Positions 47,426-57,622 are shown, counted from the stretch's first letter. The stretch: DNA of 64,000 bases from Fremontodendron californicum (GCA_030761205.1 JAULJL010000048.1:1426001-1490000), one strand, 5' to 3'. The notes: a model not told the origin generated them from the sequence alone. Made by a program: numbers and translations.

Positions 47426-48664
47426 AAACCCTAGTGCCAGACCACTCTCACTAAAAATGAGGTTGGCCCAATTTGGGAAAAAGGGAAAGATGAAAGAAAG
47501 AAGAGATAAACAATTATATGAAGCAAAGCTGAGAGTGGAAGTGGGGGTGCTAGAAATTCTCTATAAATTGGGGTTGCCTGCTGTTCATCATTGTGGACAC
47601 ACAAGCTCACTCGAGCTTACTCTCTCGAACACTTAATAGTCCTCCCCAGAAATTTAAATTGCGGTTGTGGACATGTTTTCGATCGCATCGCATTTATTAC
47701 AATTGCGGACGTAATGAATATTACCACGATCAATTATAGTAAATATCGATCAATTATAGTAAATATCGACAACAAAAAAGAATTGAAACCGCAAAATAAA
47801 AATCGTAACTTCGCGTTACGACCGCTATTTAAATTCATGGTCCTCTCGCAAGGTTCCTCCTCAATGCAAGCACCATTGTATCTTACTCACAACGTCGGAG
47901 CAGTAAAATATTCAAAATGCATATGCATGTATCATCTTCAACATTTCAAAGTGAGACTTAAACCTCAGAGAAGGCATTGTTAACCAGCTGAGATGATGTT
48001 TCCTGAATTACATTATCCATTTACAGCTGTTATTTTATGGTTTCAACTCTTTTCGTCGTCGATATATATACATCATTGATATTTATCGTAATTGACTATG
48101 ATAACATTCATTACGCCGCGATAAACATGACGCGATTAAAAATGCATCTGCGATAAATCCCTGTTCTCAACGTACCCGAGTCTTTTTGTAAGAGGAACAC
48201 ATTCAAGCTCAATCTCTAAGACCCCTCTCTCAACATTTTGTAGCTTAAGAGAGATTTCCTGTTTTACTTTCCCATCTATTAATGTGACGATGTTGTTAAG
48301 TATCAAACTTAAAATTAATTGATAATAGGTGAAGAAACTCAATTTGAATATGAAACCATTTTAATATGTCTTATCACGAGTAGATGGAGACAGAGAAACC
48401 TATCACGTGATAAACTCGAAAAAGGTAACAAGCAAGAGTAACGTGCAAGAACAACAGAGCAAAACTTGTGCTTTAATACCATGTTAAAGATCGAACCTAA
48501 AATCAATTAGTAATAACTGTGTCCAGACACTCACACTCAAATCTTAGTGATATTGGTTGTGCTTGTGACAATTCGGGTTTTCCCTTTCTTCTATTAATTA
48601 AAAAAACTCATTGAATTGTAGGAAAAAAAAAAGCTCATTGATTTAAAAAAAAAAAGAAGGAATG
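47426..48664. other. Intergenic region, no gene recognised
   Basis: A 130-codon open frame at 47,591-47,983 has no recognisable domain and low-complexity composition. A short direct repeat ATCAATTATAGTAAATATCGA occurs twice near 47,730-47,770. I see no RNA gene. Confidence 0.5.
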
Positions 48665-48672
48665 GTTAAAGT

Positions 48673-48947
48673 TAGACCTGTCCATGGGTTGGGTAGCCAG
48701 GCCGGGCCTAGACATGGTTTTTTATAATCCGGACCGACCCGAATTAATGTTTAAGTATTAAAATATTATTTTTTTATTTAAATTTAATTATAAAATATAT
48801 ATAAATATTAATAAAAAAATTATTTTTTAATATTTTAATATATTTAAACAGTAAAACGGATTTATATGGACCGATCCAAACCCTGTCCAAATAAGCTTGG
48901 GCAAGAGAAAAAAAATTTTAACCGCGGCCGGCCCATCGACAGGTTTA
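48673..48947. mobile_element. hAT-type MITE (275 bp)
   Basis: The ends are TAGACCTGTCCATGGG and, reverse-complemented, TAAACCTGTCGATGGGC. An exact 8-bp target duplication GTTAAAGT flanks it (48,665-48,672 and 48,948-48,955). The interior is AT-rich and non-coding. Confidence 0.85.
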
Positions 48948-49189
48948 GTTAAAGTCTAGAAGGGTTGAATATTTCTGTAGAAGGAGAAAATTTGTAACCA
49001 ATTACAAATAGCCACATGTCAATTGGAATTTCTTTAATTAAGAAATTTTCAATTGAATTATACATTACCATGTGAAATTGATAATATCATATTATAATTA
49101 ATTAAATGTGTACACATGGTTTGACCAATTAAATTGCAAGGATTCATGGGTTATCCAATCAAATTACACCCATGTGTCATAATTATTTT

Positions 49190-49675
49190 ACCTCTAATTA
49201 AATTAAATTAATTGAGAGATAAATAATAAAGTTTTATCTCTAACTAAATTGAATTAATTAAGAGGTAAATAATAAAGTTTTATCTCTAATTAAATTAAAT
49301 TAATTAAGAGATAAATAATAAATTTTTATCTCTAATTAAATTAAATTAATTAAGAGATAATAATAAATTTTTATCTCTAATTAAATTAAATTAATTAAGA
49401 GATAAATAATAAATTTTTATCTCTAATTAAATTAAATTAATTAAGAGATAAATAAATATTTTATCTCTAACTTAATTAATTAATTAAGTGATAAAAAATA
49501 AATATTTTATCTCAAATTTAATTAATTAATTAAGAGATAAATAAATATTTTATCTCTAATTTAATTAATTAATTAAGTGATAAAAATAAATATTTTATCT
49601 CTAATTTAATTAATTAATTAAGGGATAAATAATGAAGTTTTATCTCTAATTAAATTAAATTAATTAAGAGATAAA
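49190..49675. repeat. AT-rich palindromic tandem array in the outer LTR
   Basis: About nine units of 45-60 bp share TTATCTCTAATTAAATTAAA followed by TTAATTAAGAGATAA. Each unit is itself near-palindromic (TTATCTCT...AGAGATAA). The array lies upstream of the TATA box, in the U3 part of the LTR. Confidence 0.9.
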
Positions 49676-49724
49676 TAAGGAGGATGAGTTCTTTTAAAAC
49701 TCTCTTTCTCCTGGCTAGCCACCA

Positions 49725-49734
49725 CTATAAATAG
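49725..49734 (+). promoter_or_regulatory. TATA box of the outer LTR
   Basis: CTATAAATAG follows CCACCA and is the only strong plant TATA box in this LTR. Transcription would begin about 30 bp downstream, near 49,760. Confidence 0.7.
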
Positions 49735-50146
49735 AGACCTCCCCTTAACACAAATTCACAACTCAGAAAGCCTGAAGAGAAGAAGATTTTGAAGAGCCAA
49801 ATCCTCTCAAAATTCTTAAGAAGAAATTAGAGAAATTCTAAGAACGCGGTGCTTGTTCTTGAGAATTCTCTAAGAAGTTGCTCTCCGATCTTGTTCATCA
49901 AAGGAAAGGAGATAATTCCTGTTTTTCAAGACCAAGTCTAGAAGACCCTTGAAGCAGATCTCACCGATTCAAGATCAAGTCGTGAAGACCCATGGATCAA
50001 AGTTTTACTGAAGAAAAGAATCAAAGGATTTCTTTCTTTAAGAATATTCAGAGATTGTAACCTCAAAGTTTGATAAATAAAATTCTTTATTTGACTCCAA
50101 ATTTTCCTTGTCATATCTTTGACATAAAATTTGTGTGTACAAATTT

Positions 50147-50164
50147 TGGCACGCCCGGTGGGAC
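50147..50164 (+). promoter_or_regulatory. Primer-binding site of the outer element
   Basis: TGGCACGCCCGGTGGGAC starts five bases after the LTR end. This sequence is commonly found next to the 5' LTR of plant gypsy elements. It starts with TGG, complementary to the CCA end of a tRNA; I do not assign the tRNA. Confidence 0.75.
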
Positions 50165-50214
50165 AATCTCTGCCTTTCATCTCTTTTCTTCAAAACTCAA
50201 GTTATCAAGTTACA

Positions 50215-53200
50215 ATGGCTCCCAAGAAGAACCTTGCTAACAAACCAACTCTCAAGCCTGCTCGAGCTAATCTCGCAGTCTACCCCACTTCATCATCAAG
50301 CGTTGATATCCCCGCTCATCCTTATGGCACTAGAAGCAAGACCAAAACTCTTGCTGAATTGTATGAGCAAACTTTTCCGGTGCTCAATCAAAACCCTCTC
50401 TATGACACTTCTTCTCCAATTCAAGACTTAGAAGAAGTTTTCGCTGAACAAGTCGATTCTCCTCGAGGATCAAGTGCAAGTCGTCAGTTAACATACAAAG
50501 AACAAGATAGCTACTCAAGCAACAAGCCTATTCCATCATCTACTCCAAAATCAAGTTCTGGAGTAATAGCTGTCATGACAACTGGCACCACATCATTGGA
50601 AGAACAAGTTGCACTTCTGGCAAAATCTGTTGAAATTCTTTCAGCAAGTATCAAAGAGAAAGATAACCAGATCGCTTCCATGATGGACAAGATCGCCGGT
50701 CTCACTGGAAAAAGGAACGAAGCTTCAAACCAGAATTGGCAATCAATCTTTCAAGATGATGGTGAGAACTCTGGCAAGGAAGTTGCTAAGGATTCTGAAG
50801 AAAAGATCAATGAACTCGTCACTACCAGTCAGCTCAAGGATCTTATCAAGGAGGCTATCAAAGATCAAGTTGAAAGCATCATTCAACCTTCATATACATA
50901 TGCAAAACCATATTCTCAAAGGATCGATCGTCTGAGGATGCCTGGGAACTATCAACCCCCAAAGTTTCAGCAGTTCGATGGAAAAGGAAATCCACGCCAA
51001 CATGTTGCACATTTCGTGGAAACTTGCAATAATGCTGGTACCTATAGGGATCTCATGGTGAAGCAGTTCGTTCGCTCCCTAAAAAGCAACGCCTTTGATT
51101 GGTATACTGATCTCGAGCCTGGGACGATTGACAGCTGGGAACAACTTGAGCGTGAATTCCTTAATCGATTCTACAGCACTCGTCGCTTAGTCAGCATGAT
51201 CGAACTCACAAGCTCACGTCAATGGAAGGATGAGCCAGTCATTGATTACATTCACAGATGGAGAAATCTGAGCCTTAACTGCAAAGAAAGACTGTCTGAG
51301 TCTTCTGCCCTTGACATGTGCATCCAAGGCATGAATTGGGGCTTGCGTTACATTCTTCAAGGCATCAAGCCTAAGACCTTTGAAGAATTAGCCACTCGTG
51401 CTCATGATATGGAGTTGAGTATGACAGCTGCTGGAAATCAAGAACCAAAGGTGCAAGAACCAAAGAAAGCCAAGGAAAAACAAGATACCCGCAAAGGTGG
51501 CAAAACCTTTGTCAACAAGGGAGAAAGCAAACAGTCCATGGCTGTAACTAGCAAGCCTCTTAAGATATCTCCCAAGTCAAAACAATCTCAAGAGACGAAA
51601 TCTTCTCCTATCCAAGACAGAGGTAAAGGCAAGATCACCTTGAAGGAGAGGCAAGAAAAGAAGTATCCTTTTCCTGATTCTGATGTTTCAAGCATTCTTG
51701 AAGAACTTTTAAAGACTAAGCTGATTCAGTTACCAGAAATGAAGCGACCTGAAGAAGCTGATAAAGTAGAAGACCCCAATTATTGCAAGTACCATTGCTT
51801 GATTAGCCATCCTCTGGAGAAGTGTTTTATTTTGAAGGATAGAATTATGCGACTCTATGAAGAAGGGAAAATCGAGTTTGAAGAAGAAACAGTGTCGTCA
51901 AATTTGGCATCAGTCAATATGGTTTCTCAATCCAATTTGCTGGATAGAACCATAAAATTTGGCTCTTTTGATCCTATCATACTGGCCCCAAGTACAAGTA
52001 CGATAGTGGATCTTCAGGGAAGTGGGGGCAACTATTTGCTTCAAAGACAAAATCAAGATTACGATGGTTGGACTCTAGTCACACGCCGAAAAAGCAAAAA
52101 GAAGAATCTTCCAAAAGTTGTGAAAGTGCCTACAAGAACTAAGATGATCAAACAACCATCTAAATTTCCAAAGCCCAATGTGCCTCAAGAAGCAAAAATG
52201 CCATCTCGGGGCAAAAATTCAGTAGGGAGGAAGTCAAGGAGGCAAATCACTTTAAACGAATTCATGCCAGTTCAGCTTAGAAATAAAGATTTGGTTTTCA
52301 TGACTTGTTACCATAACGGTGGCAATGAAGATAATGAAAACAACACAGACTCAGTAGCATTTGAAGTTGATGAGCATTCTTATGCTACGAAAATTAACTT
52401 TTTTGATGAGGATCTATTGCTAGGATCAACCCCTCATAATCGGCCGTTGTTCGTCGTAGGATATACTCGGGAACAGAAAATCAATAGAATCTTGATCGAT
52501 GATGGTTCTGCTGTCAACATACTCCCGTTGATGACAATGAAAGAATTGGGAGTTTCTTTGGATGAATTGATGCAAAGCCGCTTGATGATCCAAGGATTCA
52601 ACCAAGGGGGACAAAGAGCTCTTGGAAAACTTAGACTTCAACTTTTCATTGGAGATATGGAGTCAAGTCCACTTTTCCATGTAATCGATGCCAAAACGAC
52701 GTACAACATGTTGTTAGGACGACCGTGGATACATCAAAATGGTGTAGTCTCCTCAACTCTGCACCAATGTCTCAAGTATTGCAGAAACGGTCAAGTCAAG
52801 ACGATCCTTGCAGACGCTAAGCCATTTACTATAGCAGAAGCACATTTCACAGATGCAAAGTTTTATCTAAAAGATGCATTTATCGAAGAAGTAATGCCCA
52901 ACCCGATGCAAGAATTAAAGCAAAAGGGAAAGAATTTGGCTTCTTCCACAGTTGGAGAAGATGAACTTGCTCAAGGTTTAAAGGATCTGACTCTTCCCCT
53001 CACTAACTTAGAAGAATCAAGAGGCCTTATACCTCCACTGCAAGGATTTGTTAGACCAGTAGAAGAATCTCTTTGCGAACATCAGGATCTTCCTACTCAT
53101 CGAGCTAAAGATTTTGATCCTAATGCTTATAGGTTGCTTGTCAAAGCTGGATATAAACAAGAGGATGTTGCAAAATTGGCTCACGAGACAAAAGAGCCTA

Positions 53201-53238
53201 GCAAAGAAAAGCCGCAAAGTTCATTCAAGATCCGATAG
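50215..53238 (+). CDS. Gag-protease of the outer Tat element, 1,007 aa
   Basis: I start at ATG 50,215 (MAPKKNLANK); the frame above it runs back through the primer site and LTR only via non-ATG codons. A coiled-coil-like segment lies near aa 125-170 (LEEQVALLAKSVEILSASIK). The retrotransposon gag core covers about 238-400 (PPKFQQFDGKGNPRQHVAHF, AFDWYTDLEPGTIDSWEQLE, FLNRFYSTRR). A Cys/His cluster follows at about 523-540 (NYCKYHCLISHPLEKC). An aspartic protease block has its active site at aa 762-765 (DDGSA), with the helix phrase NMLLGRPW downstream. The frame ends in TAG, and the pol coding continues in the same frame directly after it. The proteins form the particle and process the polyprotein in the cytoplasm. 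Confidence 0.85.
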   Translation: MAPKKNLANKPTLKPARANLAVYPTSSSSVDIPAHPYGTRSKTKTLAELYEQTFPVLNQNPLYDTSSPIQDLEEVFAEQVDSPRGSSASRQLTYKEQDSYSSNKPIPSSTPKSSSGVIAVMTTGTTSLEEQVALLAKSVEILSASIKEKDNQIASMMDKIAGLTGKRNEASNQNWQSIFQDDGENSGKEVAKDSEEKINELVTTSQLKDLIKEAIKDQVESIIQPSYTYAKPYSQRIDRLRMPGNYQPPKFQQFDGKGNPRQHVAHFVETCNNAGTYRDLMVKQFVRSLKSNAFDWYTDLEPGTIDSWEQLEREFLNRFYSTRRLVSMIELTSSRQWKDEPVIDYIHRWRNLSLNCKERLSESSALDMCIQGMNWGLRYILQGIKPKTFEELATRAHDMELSMTAAGNQEPKVQEPKKAKEKQDTRKGGKTFVNKGESKQSMAVTSKPLKISPKSKQSQETKSSPIQDRGKGKITLKERQEKKYPFPDSDVSSILEELLKTKLIQLPEMKRPEEADKVEDPNYCKYHCLISHPLEKCFILKDRIMRLYEEGKIEFEEETVSSNLASVNMVSQSNLLDRTIKFGSFDPIILAPSTSTIVDLQGSGGNYLLQRQNQDYDGWTLVTRRKSKKKNLPKVVKVPTRTKMIKQPSKFPKPNVPQEAKMPSRGKNSVGRKSRRQITLNEFMPVQLRNKDLVFMTCYHNGGNEDNENNTDSVAFEVDEHSYATKINFFDEDLLLGSTPHNRPLFVVGYTREQKINRILIDDGSAVNILPLMTMKELGVSLDELMQSRLMIQGFNQGGQRALGKLRLQLFIGDMESSPLFHVIDAKTTYNMLLGRPWIHQNGVVSSTLHQCLKYCRNGQVKTILADAKPFTIAEAHFTDAKFYLKDAFIEEVMPNPMQELKQKGKNLASSTVGEDELAQGLKDLTLPLTNLEESRGLIPPLQGFVRPVEESLCEHQDLPTHRAKDFDPNAYRLLVKAGYKQEDVAKLAHETKEPSKEKPQSSFKIR

Positions 53239-53416
53239 GTCTGGCAAAAGAAGATTGATCACATCGGAACTTCTAGAGAGGGGCTTGGATATTCTCCATT
53301 AAAATTGAAGATTCATAAACAAACTTCGAGGTACATAAATGTGGAGGAAGTTCCCGAGGAGCAAGAAGATGCAGTGAAGCCACCAGGACTTTCAGTGTTT
53401 GATCGCTTGGGGGCAC
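53239..53416 (+). pseudogene. Start of outer pol region, interrupted by the nested insertion
   Basis: The frame continues directly from the TAG at 53,236-53,238 without a shift (VWQKKIDHIGTSREGLGY..., then LSVFDRLGA). It is cut within a codon at the GGCAC target site. The matching sequence resumes after the second target copy at 62,793. No stop is seen in this piece. Confidence 0.8.
53412..53416. other. Target site duplication, left copy (GGCAC)
   Basis: GGCAC lies immediately before the left LTR. The same five bases follow the right LTR at 62,788-62,792. Exact 5-bp duplications are the mark of LTR-retrotransposon integrase. Confidence 0.95.
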
Positions 53417-53745
53417 TGATAACTTGTATAATTATATAGTTTTTAGTTATGTTTTATTATTGTTTTGTGTCAAATACGAGTTATTATTGTTTAGTCTAAT
53501 TGTGTTTATGATCTTTTATATTTTTATGTAATTTGGTGTTTTTCACAAGTTTCTTTGAGTGATTTCAGATTACTAGAATTAAGGGCAAATCCAGTTCAGT
53601 TCCAGTTCCGACACCTTTTGCCATATCAGCTATATCTGGAGTTTCACTGAAGCAATAAGGCTGAAATTTGTATCCGTGCAACGCTAAGAGGCATATCTAT
53701 CTTTTTCATGTTTTACACTTCTTGAAACGGAGTCGTTTTCCCTAG

Positions 53746-54130
53746 CGAAATCGACCATCAAGTTGGCTGATGTGCAATGACGTCTGTGCTGACCTGTTTT
53801 CGTATTTTGCCCATATCGGCTTATCCACATCAGCAAATGAGCTGATTCCAATGGCTATGGATCCGTAACTGATACGGGACAATTTGTCTAGAAGACCATA
53901 TGATCAGATCAGGCCTCTAATATTGACGAAATCGACCATCAAGTTGGCTGATGTTCAATGACGTCTGTGCTGACCTGTTTTCGTATTTTGCCCATATCTG
54001 CTTATCCACATCAGCAAATGAGCTGATTCCAACGGCTATAGATCCGTAACTGATAGGGGAACCTTTTTCTAGAAGACCATGTGATCAGATAAGGCCTGAA
54101 AAATTGACAAAATCGACCATCAAGTTGGCT
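53746..54130. repeat. 181-bp tandem repeat in the LTR U3 region
   Basis: CGAAATCGACCATCAAGTTG starts units at 53,746 and 53,927, and CAAAATCGACCATCAAGTTG starts a partial third at 54,108. Each unit holds GCTGATGTGCAATGACGTCT, with a TGACGTC palindrome of the kind bound by plant bZIP (TGA/CRE-like) factors. The same array is present in the 3' LTR. Confidence 0.9.
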
Positions 54131-54240
54131 GATCAAAATCGTCATGTATGACGAAAATTGTTAGAAAATGCACCCACCTATTATACCTACCTTTGAAATT
54201 TGTAAAGCTTGTCTCTTGTCATTTAGCCCTCCAAAATGTG

Positions 54241-54250
54241 TATAAATAGA
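54241..54250 (+). promoter_or_regulatory. TATA box of the nested element's 5' LTR
   Basis: TATAAATAGA lies downstream of the 181-bp repeats. The equivalent in the 3' LTR is at 61,552-61,561. It should drive the genomic RNA and any spliced RNAs for the internal ORFs. Confidence 0.75.
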
Positions 54251-55482
54251 GGGCCTTGGATGATTGTAAGGGATCATATTGTACATAGGTAGGATATTAG
54301 CCATTGTAATAAAATTCTCTAAGTTTTCTTCTTCTTTCTTTTCTCTAGTTTTGTTTTTCTTTAGAAAGAGCAAGAGGTTGGATAATTAATATTCTTCTTC
54401 TTCTTCTTTCTTTCTTTCTTTTATTTTCTTCTTAGATTCTATTTAATTTTATGTTTATAATGCCTATGCTAGGCTAAACTTCTATTTGGTTAAGGGTGAT
54501 TTCAAAGCCCTAGACATGTTTTGTGATTGATTTTTAGATTCTATCTATCATTAATTTTCTATCAAAGTTGCTTATGTTCTTCTACAAGAATTGTTCATGA
54601 TGTTGTCTTGATTTATTTAGGTGTACAACTAGATAGATCTTGATAATTATCTATTGCTAGTTTAGGAGTCTTGATCCGTGTAATTGTCTTGATTTCCTAT
54701 TCATAAGTGGCAATTTGTGATTAATGATTATGGTCAAGTTTTCAATAATTGCAAAGTGGAACATAACCTAAGTTGAACAATCCGAGCTTATGTGTTTGTT
54801 GCTTAGATCAACCTATCTTTCTCATCATAAAGCTGCCATTAAATTGAATTTAGAGAGCTTATTCTAGGTTGTTTAATGGTTAGAGATTAAATAGAGAGCT
54901 TGTTCTATTTAACGACAAACTAAGGAAAGATTGGGGTAACAGAGCTTGTTGTTATCTACGGTTGTTAACTTTGATAGTTGGTTGATATTGATAGATCTGA
55001 AATTGATTCTTAATGATGTCTAGTGGTGGAGAATGAAACCTTAACCATATTTTTCATATTTAATTCTTCTTACTTACTTGTTTTCTTACTTTTAGTTTGC
55101 TTATTTTTTTATATTTATTTTTATTGGCTGGTTATACCGCCTAATTTGTATATTAACTTTGTTTTATTTTTATTGGCTGGTTATACCGCCTAATTTAGTA
55201 TATATATTTTTATTGGCTGGTTATACCGCCTAATTTAGTATATATATTTTTATTGGCTGGTTATACCGCCTTGCATCTTATTCTTATTATTTACTTAGTT
55301 TAAATCTGGCTTCAAAAACCCCTTTTCTTTTATTGTTTTCTTTGAACGTAAGTTATAAACTAATAACTCATAAATTAAAACCCAATCCCTGAGGACTCGA
55401 CCCTTGCTAATCATTATACTTACAATTGATCTTTTTAGTGCAAGGTTAAATAAGATACACTCTTTTGGGTGCATCAAATTTT

Positions 55483-55500
55483 TGGCGCCGTTGCCGGGGA
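55483..55500 (+). promoter_or_regulatory. Primer-binding site, tRNA-Asp type
   Basis: TGGCGCCGTTGCCGGGGA begins six bases after the LTR. This 18-mer is the primer site typical of the plant Athila lineage, regarded as complementary to tRNA-Asp. Confidence 0.85.
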
Positions 55501-55611
55501 TTGTTTTCTTTAGTTTATTTGTTACTTGGTTTATTCTTATTTTCAGTTCTAATTAGTTCTATTTTCTTGTACATATAAGTTTTTCTTATCAAATTTTGAA
55601 AAAAAAAAACG

Positions 55612-56550
55612 ATGGAATTGAGCAATCTAACACTTGAAGAGTTGGTGGCATACATGAACATGGAAAATCAACAAGCCAATCTCACCTACCCAGTTCAACA
55701 ATTGGCCATGGGAGGATGTCAAGGCCATCAAGTGTTCCAAGACCAACAGTATGATCATTACTCAAACACTTACCATGAGGGATGGTGGGATCATACTAAT
55801 TATGGCTACTCAGAAAATTACCAAGAAGTAGATCCTTATGCCAATTACACTCATCCATCTAGCTTCAATCAATCATGGTCTCAAGAACCAGATCTTCTTC
55901 AACCACCACATATGACTCAAAACTCAGGTACTTCTTTAGAAGATCTTGTCGATTCTCTTGTTACTAATACTTTGCAATTTCAACAGGAAACAAGGGCAAG
56001 CATCCAGAGTTTGGAAAGGCAAATGAGCCTATTGGCTAGTAGTATGGTGGTATGGGTAGCACAAAGATCTGAAGAACTCTCTGCCCAAACAATGATTAAC
56101 CCAAAGGAGAATACTACTATTGTGACCTTGAGGAATGAGGAACAAGATGAGGATGAGACAAAATTAGAGATGAATTCTATTCTTGAGGATAATGAAGCCA
56201 ATGATCCAAATAAGAGTATTTCGGCACCTGAGGTAACGTTTGAGATTCCAATTTTTACTAATGTTTCTTCTCCATCTTTTCCTAGTAGATTCGCAAAGTT
56301 CAAGGAGGATGAACATGAACAAGACACGCTGGAAACCTTAAACAGTTTGTTTATGGATGTCATTCAACAAGTACCAAAAGATGCACCATTCCTCGATGAG
56401 ATATGCACCACCAAGGATGATGGAATAATACTTGTAATGGAGAATGCATCCACTGTTGTTCAAAGAAAGCTTCCTCTCAAACGCATAAATTTGGGAAATT
56501 TCATGTATGAGCCTGACAAGCCTAAAAAGCCAAGAAGGGGTGTTGGTTAG
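55612..56550 (+). CDS. Athila-like gag/protease-region remnant, 312 aa
   Basis: Intact ORF starting at the first ATG after an A-run. The N-terminal half is rich in Gln, Tyr, His and Asn. The stretch FQQETRASIQSLERQMSLLA (about aa 123-142), the TMINPKENTTIVTLRNEE-type linker and the LFMDVIQQVPKDAPFLDEIC block (about aa 246-265), with VVQRKLPLK near the end, match the C-terminal gag to pre-protease part of plant Athila elements. The N-terminal gag core, a zinc knuckle and the protease itself are missing. I infer a trimmed gag-derived protein, perhaps kept for RNA packaging or particle binding; this is not shown. It ends in TAG and no pol frame follows. Confidence 0.75.
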   Translation: MELSNLTLEELVAYMNMENQQANLTYPVQQLAMGGCQGHQVFQDQQYDHYSNTYHEGWWDHTNYGYSENYQEVDPYANYTHPSSFNQSWSQEPDLLQPPHMTQNSGTSLEDLVDSLVTNTLQFQQETRASIQSLERQMSLLASSMVVWVAQRSEELSAQTMINPKENTTIVTLRNEEQDEDETKLEMNSILEDNEANDPNKSISAPEVTFEIPIFTNVSSPSFPSRFAKFKEDEHEQDTLETLNSLFMDVIQQVPKDAPFLDEICTTKDDGIILVMENASTVVQRKLPLKRINLGNFMYEPDKPKKPRRGVG

Positions 56551-56689
56551 ATTCAAAACACTAACTCAAGTGTTAATTGGGAAGGCAGCCCAATTAAAGA
56601 TGAAATTTCCAACCTTCCATATTCAGATTTGCTTTCTCTTTCTTTTCCTTTTTCTTTTATTATTTTTATTATTTTTATTTCTTATGTTT

Positions 56690-56870
56690 CTTTGTTAATT
56701 GTGTTTACTGCTGTTAAGTTCATTTAGGCTGCATAAGTTTCTTTTGTTTAATAGTTCTTTTCTCTTACATATAATTCTTGCATTGGGGGATAATAGCATT
56801 ACATTAATGACAATGTAAGAATTATGTGTGGGGGGAAGAATTTAGGATTTTATTTAGAGTGTTTTTTTTT
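56690..56870. repeat. Segment duplicated downstream in the same element
   Basis: TAGTTCTTTTCTCTTACATATAATTC...ACAATGTAAGAATTATGTGTGGGGGGAAGAATTTAGG closely resembles 59,010-59,180. Both contain a polypurine-tract-like GTGTGGGGGGAA. This suggests internal duplication during assembly of the element. Confidence 0.8.
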
Positions 56871-57085
56871 TGAGTCTTTTTATGTTGTTTTTCTTTCTGA
56901 TCCTTGTTTTGAAAATAACTAGATGTAAATATAATTTTTTTTAACCCCGGTTTAATGGCGGATAATGGTACTCCGTGATTATTTAAATCGGTTCCATCAG
57001 CTACCCACAAAACTGATATTGTATATAAATTTCTCTTCCAATTTCTCTTTCATTTTTTTTTCATTTTTTTTCATTTTTTTTCAGG

Positions 57086-57622
57086 ATGGATGATATTCTC
57101 ACAAGATTGCAGAAACGATTTCCTCCTTTTCCTCGAAATATTTTACTGAAGCTTTACCAAGTTCGATTTGAAAGATTAAGAATGCTTATGCACAAAGGGA
57201 TTCCTGGAGACATACGTTGGATAATTGAAGCCAAGGTACGTGAAGATGAATATCTTCCTATTTTGCATTTACCAGGTACAGGTAGAAGCACTTTTGCAAA
57301 GAAGCGACGAGCAAAGCGCATGAGTTCAAATTGCCACAAATGTGCACGATGGACGTGTAACGGTAAATGTCGTTCTATTGGGATTCCGTCCTCTAATCGA
57401 GATGATAAAATTGAATTCATTAAGGATGGACTGAGTAAGGAGAATTTGGGTAATATCCAACTTTCTCTTGAGACGCATCCTAGTGGAGACGTACAAAGAG
57501 AAATTCTTGATTTATGGCCGCAATTCCAAAGGGAATGGCAACATCTTGGGAATCTGATGTTAAAAGACCCTGTTTGCCAGCTTGTAAGAAAACTTGATGG
57601 GAAGCATATCCTCGACTCATAG
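57086..57622 (+). CDS. Basic cysteine-rich protein, 178 aa, viral NABP-like
   Basis: Intact ORF with no resemblance to gag, pol or env. A basic run (aa 72-78, KKRRAKR, preceded by GRSTFA) is followed at once by a Cys cluster C83-x2-C86-x4-C91-x3-C95. This layout, basic RNA-binding stretch then zinc-type cluster, is that of the cysteine-rich nucleic-acid-binding proteins encoded near the 3' end of carlavirus-like flexiviruses, some of which suppress RNA silencing. The N-terminal part is hydrophobic/basic and helical in look; the C-terminal 80 residues are acidic-to-neutral without a known domain. The resemblance is by motif only. It could instead be an unrelated zinc-binding plant fragment. 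A T-rich tract and CAG end two bases before the ATG (57,082-57,084), resembling a splice acceptor. The ORF is undamaged. Confidence 0.6.
   Translation: MDDILTRLQKRFPPFPRNILLKLYQVRFERLRMLMHKGIPGDIRWIIEAKVREDEYLPILHLPGTGRSTFAKKRRAKRMSSNCHKCARWTCNGKCRSIGIPSSNRDDKIEFIKDGLSKENLGNIQLSLETHPSGDVQREILDLWPQFQREWQHLGNLMLKDPVCQLVRKLDGKHILDS

Larger units (their letters stand above)
48976..50141 (+). repeat. 5' LTR of the outer Tat element
   Basis: The right edge is firm: GTGTGTACA ends five bases before the primer site. The left edge is a guess between TGTAGAAGG (48,976) and TGTAACCAATT (about 48,994); both start TGTA, matching the terminal TACA. The LTR holds an AT-rich repeat array and a TATA box. Confidence 0.7.
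53417..55476 (+). repeat. 5' LTR of the nested element (2,060 bp)
   Basis: It runs TGATAACTTG...GGGTGCATCA. Inside are a 181-bp tandem repeat (53,746-54,130), a TATA box at 54,241-54,250, pyrimidine-rich (CTT)n at about 54,391-54,430, and four copies of a ~40-bp repeat with ATTGGCTGGTTATACCGCC at about 55,120-55,275. Confidence 0.95.

Noticed and set aside
47591..47983. 130-codon frame downstream of the pectinesterase gene
   Set aside because: No domain, no plausible promoter or introns, and unremarkable composition; not supported as a gene.
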